This document shows, one piece after another, positions 7,276-13,086 of a stretch of DNA of 13,086 nt; within the stretch, counting starts at the first letter, position 1; each line of letters opens with the position of its first letter. The stretch covers positions 1 to 13,086 of the forward strand of contig CAYZGR010000076.1 in the NCBI GenBank assembly GCA_964478125.1, given 5' to 3'. Made by a program: the position numbers and the translations under genes. Under the pieces are notes generated by a model that saw only the letters and a program-made list of their open reading frames with translations, had not been told where the DNA came from and made no database searches. This DNA is from FW021-bin31 sp964478125 (GTDB lineage: Bacteria; Bacteroidota; Bacteroidia; Chitinophagales; Chitinophagaceae).

Positions 7276-7320
7276 TTTTTTTGAAAGTTTAATGAAATTT
7301 ATAGGAGAAATATATAAAAG

Positions 7321-7395
7321 CCCGTACGGATTAATGGTAGATATTATCACCAAAATGCACACGAATTAATATGATTTCTGGCAAAAACCCGTACG
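7321..7395. repeat. Paired CCCGTACG sites in the spacer after eboC
   Basis: CCCGTACG occurs at 7321-7328 and again at 7388-7395, in the contexts CCCGTACGGATTAAT and CCCGTACGAATATAG. The core of the first is the perfect palindrome CCGTACGG. A related GTACGTAC lies at 7236-7243, just downstream of the -7 element. They could be operator sites for a regulator of the gene at 6155-7204, or part of an intergenic repeat. The rest of the 235-base spacer shows no coding potential and no remnant of eboD that I can recognise. Confidence 0.4.
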
Positions 7396-7439
7396 AATAT
7401 AGTGCCATTCCCAACAAATATTCAAAAAGGATACAGATT

Positions 7440-8324
7440 TTAGGTAACGGCAAAGCGACGTGCAATACCCATGGAAAGCGGCAACAACAAGGCGGTAATT
7501 ACCGCCCATACCCATCCGACGCCTGCCGCTGCCCAGGCAGCATTCATCAGTATCAGACCGAGAACCCCCGATTTCACCGCTTTGCCCACAAGCGGTCCTG
7601 AAAGGGTTCTCAAAGCACTAAGCAACGGGGGAAATATAAAAGCAATGAAAAGCACCAGAAAAACGGCCGTGATAAATGTTCTGTTAGCCCAGGCTCCAAC
7701 CGCAACAATGATAACAACGACCACTATATACAAAAAAAGCGCTGTCCAAATGGAAGATCGCTTTCCCCCGTGTACTTCCCCTCTGCTGATAAGCGTAACC
7801 GCAGCGATATACAAAACCGGCACAACGGCCAGCCAGTAAAGAGCGACCTGCGTTAAAGACAGGATGCTCATGCCCAGCAAAAGGTTCAGTCCTCTGCATA
7901 TACCCATGTTTAACGGCCCGAAAAAGGGATGAGGCTTGGCCCAGCGGTCATATATCACACAAGATACAGCGATCAGGACAGCGAGTAAGCCGCTCAAAAT
8001 ACCGGTTACTGTTGCCAGTACTATTCCAATAGTGAATAGTAAAGCCCCAAAATATACCGCTGAAGTTTTTGCTATTACGCCCGAAGGTATGGGCCGTTCC
8101 GGCCGTTCTACCGCATCCAGTTGCGCATCACAAACATCATTGAAAACAACACCGCCCGCATATAAAAATATGGAAGACAAGCTCAACAAAACAACCGGCA
8201 TTGCGGTTTTTTCTTCCAATAAAAAATAACCAGAAAGCGCTACTCCCGCCCAAATATCGGAAACCGCCGTAAGGAGGTTGGCCGGACGGGTTAATTGAAG
8301 ATATGCTTTTACCCTGCTGCTCAA
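7440..8324 (-). CDS. eboC: EboC, UbiA-family prenyltransferase-like membrane protein
   Basis: The 294-residue protein has about eight to nine hydrophobic segments and belongs to the UbiA superfamily, so it sits in the inner membrane. NDVCDAQLD (62-70) gives the first Asp-rich motif NDxxDxxxD, followed by ERPIPSG (76-82). The second motif region, YDRWAKP (125-131) then CRGLN (143-147), keeps only a reduced Asp pattern, as in EboC proteins. It starts with TTG two bases after the eboB stop. The frame upstream is closed by a TGA and no ATG precedes the conserved TRPANLLTA (12-20), so TTG is the best start. In ebo clusters EboC is thought to process or move a metabolite across the membrane; the lipid or aromatic substrate is unknown. 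Position directly after eboA and eboB makes the call strong. Confidence 0.9.
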   Translation of the reverse strand: MSSRVKAYLQLTRPANLLTAVSDIWAGVALSGYFLLEEKTAMPVVLLSLSSIFLYAGGVVFNDVCDAQLDAVERPERPIPSGVIAKTSAVYFGALLFTIGIVLATVTGILSGLLAVLIAVSCVIYDRWAKPHPFFGPLNMGICRGLNLLLGMSILSLTQVALYWLAVVPVLYIAAVTLISRGEVHGGKRSSIWTALFLYIVVVVIIVAVGAWANRTFITAVFLVLFIAFIFPPLLSALRTLSGPLVGKAVKSGVLGLILMNAAWAAAGVGWVWAVITALLLPLSMGIARRFAVT

Positions 8325-8326
8325 CG

Positions 8327-9262
8327 CTATTCAATAATAAGAGATGATTTGACATGTACCGGCTGTTGTCCGCCTCTTAACACCGAGCTTCCTTCAAACT
8401 TCTGGCTCTGATCTACTTCCTCTATTTTTATAAAATCCTGCTCATCAATTTGTCCGCTTTGTCCGAAAGCATCTATGGCATTTTGATAAGTAACCAGCCG
8501 GATATCTTCTCTCGCAATACCTCTTTGTATCATCAAAGCGGCCGTCTTGGGAACAGCCAATGGATCGCTAATACCCCAATCTGCCGCGGAGTTGACCATA
8601 ATATTTTTACTCCCATAATGCTTTACAATTTCCACCATCCGCTCGTTGCCCATCTTGGTAAAAGGATAAATGGTAAATCCTGCCCAGAATCCCCGGTCCA
8701 ATACGTCCTTCACCGTTTCTTCATTGTTGTGATCTACGATCACCATGCCCGGATCCAGCCCGTGTTCAAGCGCTATTTCCATACTGCGGATTGTACCGTT
8801 TCTCTTATCCCGGTGCGGCGTATGAATTTGCACGGGCAGGTTGGTTTCTTTTGCCAATTCCAGCTGGGCCCGGTAATATTTTTCTTCCAGGGGAGTCTGA
8901 TCATCAAAACCGATTTCACCTACACCCACTACTCCCTCTTTCATGATAAACAACGGCAGCAACTCCATTACTTGTTCAGCCAAAGCTTCTTTGTTGGCTT
9001 CCTTGGAATTAAGGCCAATAGTACAGTAATGCTTAATGCCAAATTGAGAGGCCCGGAAACGCTCCCAGCCGATCAAGCTGCTGTAATAATCCCGAAAGGT
9101 GTCAACGCCTGTACGGGGCTGCCCCAGCCAAAAGGCAGGTTCAATCAATGCCACCACTCCCGCAGCCGCCATAGCCTGATAATCATCGGTCGTACGCGAA
9201 GTCATGTGGATGTGCGGATCGAAGAAACGCATTCCTTTAATACTATCAAATTCTTTATTCAT
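8327..9262 (-). CDS. eboB: EboB, TatD-family metal-dependent hydrolase
   Basis: This 311-residue TIM-barrel hydrolase shows the metal ligands of the TatD family in order: FDPHIHM (14-20; His17, His19), GVGEIGFD (113-120; Glu116), IHTPHRD (146-152; His147 and His150), VDHNNEE (176-182; His178) and NSAADWG (224-230; Asp228). No signal peptide is seen, so it is cytoplasmic. It lies 86 bases after eboA and two bases before eboC. The eboA-eboB spacer contains TATATTTG (9320-9327), an exact -7 match but without a -33 partner. In ebo clusters this TatD-like protein accompanies EboA and EboC; its reaction is unknown. A long open frame on the opposite strand (8450-9289) is an antisense shadow. Confidence 0.92.
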   Translation of the reverse strand: MNKEFDSIKGMRFFDPHIHMTSRTTDDYQAMAAAGVVALIEPAFWLGQPRTGVDTFRDYYSSLIGWERFRASQFGIKHYCTIGLNSKEANKEALAEQVMELLPLFIMKEGVVGVGEIGFDDQTPLEEKYYRAQLELAKETNLPVQIHTPHRDKRNGTIRSMEIALEHGLDPGMVIVDHNNEETVKDVLDRGFWAGFTIYPFTKMGNERMVEIVKHYGSKNIMVNSAADWGISDPLAVPKTAALMIQRGIAREDIRLVTYQNAIDAFGQSGQIDEQDFIKIEEVDQSQKFEGSSVLRGGQQPVHVKSSLIIE

Positions 9263-9348
9263 GATTTCTTTTCTATCGGCTTATTATAAAGCCTATATTA
9301 TTACAATTTCTATATACAACAAATATACAGCTTCTTTTTCACTCCTTT

Positions 9349-10230
9349 TTATTCATACTCCAGTGATTCCCAGGTCAATTGTTTTCCTACTATCTGATTT
9401 TCGAGTTCTTCATACTTTTTCAGCACTTCTTTTGCGGGTTCATAAGTGCTGTAATAACAAGCCAGCGCAGCAGCCTGTTTTTCTTTACGGTCCTCCGACT
9501 GAAAGAGCTTTTGTATATCCGGGAATATTCCTGCATCAATAAAAGGCGCGACCGGCCGCCATAATATGGGATTCACAGGCCGTCCCGCAGCCCAACGTTC
9601 ATGTGCATAATCGGATAAAATATGGGCCAGCCCCCGGTTAGTCCTTTTATCCAGCCCGATAATCTGGTTTACCGGCCGGTCCATAAAGAAGGACTTCAAA
9701 ACCAATTGATTCCAGGCAGCCTCTTCCATATATTCAGAAGGATATGGATTGTTTAAAACAATAGCATCAAAAACATTTTTCATATTCGTACGAACCCCTT
9801 CCGACGCCTGCTTTACAAACGCCTCCGGATAGGCCAGTAAGGGCAGACTGCCATACAAAGCCACCTGCTCGTTCATTTCTGCCGCCCTAAAAAGGGCGAT
9901 AACCCGTTCCACATAAACGGCTTCATCTTCTGCGGGAAGTTGCAATAACCACCAGCTCCTGGCCAGCCGATCAGAATGCCATCCCGACAAATCCAGGGCC
10001 GTTCTCATTTCTCTCAATGCTTGTTGTTCTCCGGGAGAAATCGTGATTTCCACCTTATTAATAAAACGCGGAATTGCAGTAAAAGTGAGGTTAAAAAAAG
10101 CTTGCTTATGGGTATCTTTATATCGCTTATATTGTTTTTCTAACCATTCATTTGATGTAGCGGTCAAATTCCTGGTTAAGAATTGCTTTAGTAATACCGC
10201 CATCTTCTCATAATCATAACTATAGGTCAT
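9349..10230 (-). CDS. eboA: EboA domain-containing protein
   Basis: This 293-residue, mostly helical soluble protein is the signature protein of the ebo cluster. Family hallmarks are the Trp-rich SDRLARSWWLL (86-96), RTNMKNVFDAIVLNNPYP (147-164), AAWNQLVLK (171-179), GLDKRTN (192-198) and DYAHERWAAGR (207-217). It has no signal peptide or membrane segment. No enzyme activity is known for EboA. It is the first gene of a three-gene run, eboABC, and is divergent from the TMEM220-type gene across 111 bases. No convincing promoter was found: TACCTTG at 10250-10256 is only a partial -7 match. The ebo locus has been linked to export of the scytonemin precursor in cyanobacteria and to nematode repellence in Pseudomonas fluorescens. 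Confidence 0.92.
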   Translation of the reverse strand: MTYSYDYEKMAVLLKQFLTRNLTATSNEWLEKQYKRYKDTHKQAFFNLTFTAIPRFINKVEITISPGEQQALREMRTALDLSGWHSDRLARSWWLLQLPAEDEAVYVERVIALFRAAEMNEQVALYGSLPLLAYPEAFVKQASEGVRTNMKNVFDAIVLNNPYPSEYMEEAAWNQLVLKSFFMDRPVNQIIGLDKRTNRGLAHILSDYAHERWAAGRPVNPILWRPVAPFIDAGIFPDIQKLFQSEDRKEKQAAALACYYSTYEPAKEVLKKYEELENQIVGKQLTWESLEYE

Positions 10231-10341
10231 TGTATGAGTTTTTATGACACAAGGTACAGAAAGAATCCAGTTAAAAAAAGTAGTTGTTATTTTTCAAGAG
10301 AGCGGGATTATTTTATTACATTTAGCCCTTAAAAACCGACC

Positions 10342-10704
10342 ATGCTCATTTTCAATATCCTTTTTTGCCTTATTTTCCTGGCATTTGCCTATGTCAACCT
10401 CAATGATCCGGATGCCTGGTTGTGGGTCAGCATTTATCTGTTTGGGGCGCTTTGCTGCGGCGCTGCCGTATTTGGGTACTATTTTCCCATAGCATATCTG
10501 GTCGCAGATGCCCTATACCTGATATACGCCCTGAACCGCTTTTTTACAAAGGATGGCGTATGGGATTGGATCACCAAATATAAAACGCCTAATATCGCAG
10601 CCTCCATGCAGGCAGGAAAACCCTGGATTGAAAAAACAAGAGAGTTTTTTGGCCTCTTGATCGTTATAGCTGTACTCTTGACTAATTACTTCGTTTATAA
10701 ATAA
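10342..10704 (+). CDS. TMEM220 family small membrane protein
   Basis: This is the only plus-strand gene, 120 residues, with four predicted membrane segments at about 2-20, 28-45, 47-66 and 98-118. LNDPDAWLW (20-28) after the first segment and EKTREFFGLLI (97-107) before the last are the hallmarks of the TMEM220 family found in Bacteroidota and animals. GVWDWI (72-77) is also characteristic. Function is unknown. It is divergent from eboA and convergent with the heme lipoprotein gene, so it forms its own transcription unit. TACATTTA (10317-10324) is near a -7 element but without a clear -33. No relation to either neighbouring pathway is evident. Confidence 0.88.
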   Translation: MLIFNILFCLIFLAFAYVNLNDPDAWLWVSIYLFGALCCGAAVFGYYFPIAYLVADALYLIYALNRFFTKDGVWDWITKYKTPNIAASMQAGKPWIEKTREFFGLLIVIAVLLTNYFVYK

Positions 10705-10713
10705 ATATCAGAA

Positions 10714-10740
10714 AAGCATTTAAAGCATTAAATAAAGCTT
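10714..10740. terminator. Weak AT-rich hairpin in a convergent gap
   Basis: AAGCATTTAA (10714-10723) can pair with TTAAAT and GCTT (10728-10733 and 10737-10740) around an AGCA loop, with an AAA bulge on the right side. It fills the 40-base gap between two convergent genes, a fitting place for a two-way terminator. The stem is AT-rich and lacks a good T-run, so this is tentative. Confidence 0.3.
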
Positions 10741-10744
10741 AACG

Positions 10745-13024
10745 TCATTCTTCCAACAATTCTTTCATTGTAAAGGGGTGTGTACGTTCTTTGTTCTTCT
10801 CTCTCGCCCGGCCTACTTCTTCGGAAGTAACCGAATCGGCATTATTGCTCCAGGCATTTCTGATATAGCTTAGAATCTGGGCAAGGTCCTCATCCGAAAG
10901 CTTTTTGTTATTGATAAAGCCCGGCATTTCTCCTCCCACTTCCGGTTCTTGATAAAGCTTATTCCCCACCTGAATAGGACCGGTAACGCCATGCAAAACA
11001 ATATCAAGTAATTTTCGCTTGTCTCCGGTGACCCATTGAGAACCGTTTAATGGCGCCCCCAGCGAACGGATCCCGGAACCATCTGCTCCATGGCAAACCT
11101 TGCAATAGGTCGCAAAAAGTATCTTTCCCTGCTTAAACTTCTTTTCCGTCTTTTTCTTTTCATCTTCCCTCCGGCTTTCCGCCCGCAGGATTACTTTATT
11201 TAAATGCTGATAGAGTACCGAAGTAGTATCTTCGCTCCTTTCTTTAACTTCATGAAAAAAGGTTCTTTCATATCCATACAAGCCGCTGATAACAGCATCA
11301 ATAACATATTTATCATCCGGATGTGCTAAAGCCAGCTTCAAAAGCAACTTTTGGGCCTCCGGGCGATCATACTGCATCGCCTTCGCAGCCAGAAATGCCC
11401 AGTAAGGAATCAGCTCTTTTGCCTCTTTTTCCAGAAAGGGCTTCACCTCTCCGAGCCACCTGCCCACGTTTTGTCTGTTCATATAGGTTACTATAGCAGC
11501 TACAGCCTGTTGTTGCAATTTCTTATTACCGGAATGCAGAAAAAACAGCATATCTTCCCTTCGTAATTTTCCCAATCCATCCAAGGTCCAAAAAGCATGT
11601 ATTCTTCCAACAAGAAAAGAATCGCTTTTTAATTTTTCCCGCAGCAGGCCAACGGCCTCTGTCTTATTTCCATCGGTAATAAGCCGTTGAGCAGTAGCTC
11701 TCACCCAGGCTTCCCGGCTGTCCAATAAACCAACCAATTCTTTAGTGGACTTATTATATAAGAGAGGAAGCGCAGGCTTTTCTCCTTTCGGAACCACCTT
11801 ATAAATGCGTCCCCTGTTCAGCGGATGTTGCAGCTTCCTTTTCCCAATCTCATTTTTTAAATAAGGAGTCAGGTAAGTAATATCCTGAATAATACCCCGA
11901 TACATATCTACTATATAGAGCGCTCCGTCAGGCCCATTGTATAAATTAACAGGTCGAAAACGCTCATCATCGCTGGCTAAAAATTCTTTCCCCTGCCAGG
12001 CCTGTTTCCCGGATATTTTATAGCCGTCAAAAGACAAAATATCTCTTTTTATCAGATTGGCCGAGGGCTCGGCAACAAAAGCATTATTTTTATAATCTCC
12101 GGGAAAAAGACTGCTCCTGTATATAACAGGCCCGCAGGCAGCTGTGAAGTGCCTGAGTCTCAGGCTGTCATCCAGTATACCCTCTTGATATCCCCTGTTT
12201 ACTCCGGGTGTCGGATGGATGGGATAGGTACGGGTATCGCTCACGATCGTTTCATCAAAACCGCTCACATGCTTTTGATCCGGGTTCCAGGCTCCCAATC
12301 CGGGAAGAAAGTAGTCTCCCAGCAGGTTGGCAGAGTTGTTATTATAAAAAAGCCTGCCGTAATCGTCCTGGGTAATTCCCCATTGGCCGCGAAAGTGGGT
12401 GTGTTGTTCAACCCATTTCCCATCTATTTTTCTATATCGCGTATCTGACTTTGCATTATAAATCCAGTTATCCAGCCCCCTCAGAAGACCGTTGGGCTGA
12501 TGTTCCACATTCCCTCCCACGGCATAATCAGAATCTACAATATGCTTTATTCCCGCCGTATCGTTATCATTTTCTACAAACCAAAGTTTAGGGGGTTCGG
12601 CAACTAAAATCCCATTCTCATAAAAACTTATGGCGCGCGGGAGGATCAGAGAGTCCATAAATACTTTTCTATGATCCATTACGCCATCCTTGTCCCTATC
12701 TTCCAATATCACTATTTTCCCCGTAGGGCTGGTATTCTCATCTGTTCCCAGTGTATCCGGCATATAGCCCCGCATTTCGACGACCCAGATCCGGCCTTTT
12801 GCATCAAAAGCCATGGCTATAGGAGCCTGTACCAGGGGTTCTGAAGCTACTAATTGAATTTCGAATCCATCCTCTATCTGGAAATGATCTAAAGATGCTT
12901 CTGGGGATAAAACGGGGGAACCGCTTTCCGACGAGGAACTTTTTTGTCCACCGCAGCCGGATAACAACCAAAGAATAAATGGAAAAATAAAAATGATATT
13001 TTCCCATTTCAGGCGCTTTTTCAT
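10745..13024 (-). CDS. PVC-type heme-binding lipoprotein: beta-propeller, HEAT-like repeats, cytochrome c
   Basis: This 759-residue protein is exported and lipidated: residues 1-24 end in a textbook lipobox, LSGC, Cys24. Residues about 45-410 are a membrane-bound dehydrogenase-type beta-propeller, with repeated blade motifs (FDAKGRIWVVEMRG at 73-86, GPDGALYIVDMYRG at 364-377) and a Ca-binding-like DRDKDGVMD (109-117). Residues about 425-560 look like HEAT repeats. The C-terminal cytochrome c domain has CKVCH (641-645), with Met700 in EMPGF as the likely second heme ligand. Such proteins may pass electrons from sugar oxidation into the respiratory chain. The gene starts eight bases after the DUF1080 gene and is thus in its operon. 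Its substrate is unknown. It is the only redox carrier in the window. Confidence 0.92.
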   Translation of the reverse strand: MKKRLKWENIIFIFPFILWLLSGCGGQKSSSSESGSPVLSPEASLDHFQIEDGFEIQLVASEPLVQAPIAMAFDAKGRIWVVEMRGYMPDTLGTDENTSPTGKIVILEDRDKDGVMDHRKVFMDSLILPRAISFYENGILVAEPPKLWFVENDNDTAGIKHIVDSDYAVGGNVEHQPNGLLRGLDNWIYNAKSDTRYRKIDGKWVEQHTHFRGQWGITQDDYGRLFYNNNSANLLGDYFLPGLGAWNPDQKHVSGFDETIVSDTRTYPIHPTPGVNRGYQEGILDDSLRLRHFTAACGPVIYRSSLFPGDYKNNAFVAEPSANLIKRDILSFDGYKISGKQAWQGKEFLASDDERFRPVNLYNGPDGALYIVDMYRGIIQDITYLTPYLKNEIGKRKLQHPLNRGRIYKVVPKGEKPALPLLYNKSTKELVGLLDSREAWVRATAQRLITDGNKTEAVGLLREKLKSDSFLVGRIHAFWTLDGLGKLRREDMLFFLHSGNKKLQQQAVAAIVTYMNRQNVGRWLGEVKPFLEKEAKELIPYWAFLAAKAMQYDRPEAQKLLLKLALAHPDDKYVIDAVISGLYGYERTFFHEVKERSEDTTSVLYQHLNKVILRAESRREDEKKKTEKKFKQGKILFATYCKVCHGADGSGIRSLGAPLNGSQWVTGDKRKLLDIVLHGVTGPIQVGNKLYQEPEVGGEMPGFINNKKLSDEDLAQILSYIRNAWSNNADSVTSEEVGRAREKNKERTHPFTMKELLEE

Positions 13025-13032
13025 AAAAACAA

Positions 13033-13086
13033 CTATTGCAGTACTCTTATTTTAATACTTCTGAAAGAAACCGTATTGCCATGATC
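13033..13086 (-). CDS. C-terminal end of a DUF1080 (3-keto-glycoside hydrolase family) protein, partial
   Basis: The open frame entering from the right edge encodes DHGNTVSFRSIKIRVLQ and a TAG stop. The ending DHGN-V-FR-I-IR-L is the characteristic last beta-strand of DUF1080 proteins (concanavalin-like fold, also called 3-keto-disaccharide hydrolase domain). Only 17 residues are visible, so the assignment rests on this tail and on context: DUF1080 genes often sit beside PVC-type cytochrome and MocA oxidoreductase genes. The stop lies eight bases before the start of the heme lipoprotein gene. The rest of the gene is outside the window. Confidence 0.65.
   Translation of the reverse strand, partial: DHGNTVSFRSIKIRVLQ

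Noticed and set aside
7205..7439. Remnant of eboD after eboC
   Set aside because: No frame in this spacer gives dehydroquinate synthase-like sequence, and stops are frequent.
8137..8355. A 72-codon minus-strand frame across the eboB-eboC junction
   Set aside because: It overlaps both genes in another frame and its peptide has no family features; it is a shadow.
8450..9289. A 279-codon open frame on the plus strand opposite eboB
   Set aside because: It is antisense to a strongly conserved TatD-family gene with all metal ligands. The translation matches no known family pattern and no start signal is evident.
9320..9327. TATATTTG, an exact -7 element, in the eboA-eboB spacer
   Set aside because: No TTG or TTTG is found about 20 bases upstream, and such matches are frequent in AT-rich spacers; an internal promoter remains possible but is not supported.

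Overview
The window looks like a chromosomal segment of a Bacteroidota bacterium, probably of the Chitinophagaceae/Sphingobacteriia kind. The evidence is a Bacteroidota-type promoter (ATTG, 20 bases, TACTTTTG), lipoproteins with loose lipoboxes, a TMEM220-family membrane protein, an EboA-type ebo cluster, and a set of Gfo/Idh/MocA oxidoreductases, DUF1080 and PVC-type cytochrome proteins typical of this phylum. All genes but one are on the minus strand. A run of exactly 100 N (2233-2332) is an assembly gap inside one gene.

Layout, read in the direction of minus-strand transcription (right to left). At the right edge is the last 17 codons of a DUF1080 (3-keto-glycoside hydrolase family) gene (13033-13086). 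Eight bases later starts a large lipoprotein with a beta-propeller, HEAT-like repeats and a C-terminal cytochrome c domain (10745-13024). It converges on a small plus-strand TMEM220-type membrane protein (10342-10704). Then come eboA (9349-10230), eboB (8327-9262) and eboC (7440-8324). These are the first three genes of the ebo metabolite-trafficking cluster; eboD, eboE and eboF do not follow. After a 235-base spacer with a good promoter come a Tat-type MocA oxidoreductase (6155-7204), a second Tat-type MocA oxidoreductase (4615-5961), a short NagA-like deacetylase (3380-4471), a cytoplasmic MocA oxidoreductase (2218-3312, with the gap), a NagB-like isomerase/deaminase (1419-2204) and a lipoprotein MocA-like oxidoreductase (29-1435).

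Working together: the DUF1080 protein, the heme lipoprotein and the exported oxidoreductases suggest oxidation and cleavage of a glycoside in the cell envelope. The cytoplasmic MocA enzyme, NagA-like and NagB-like proteins suggest that the released sugar is N-acetylated or otherwise amino-substituted and is processed inside the cell. This is inference from gene content. The NagB-like protein lacks several canonical active-site features, so the real substrate may not be glucosamine 6-phosphate. The eboABC and TMEM220 genes lie between the two parts of this sugar set and may be an unrelated insertion.

The spacers between sugar genes hold several different short inverted or direct repeats (3331-3385, 4459-4494, 4510-4589, 6001-6146). 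Two of them supply the start and the stop codon of the nagA-like gene. No RNA genes, insertion sequences or CRISPR arrays were seen. There is no gene-free stretch over 300 bases.
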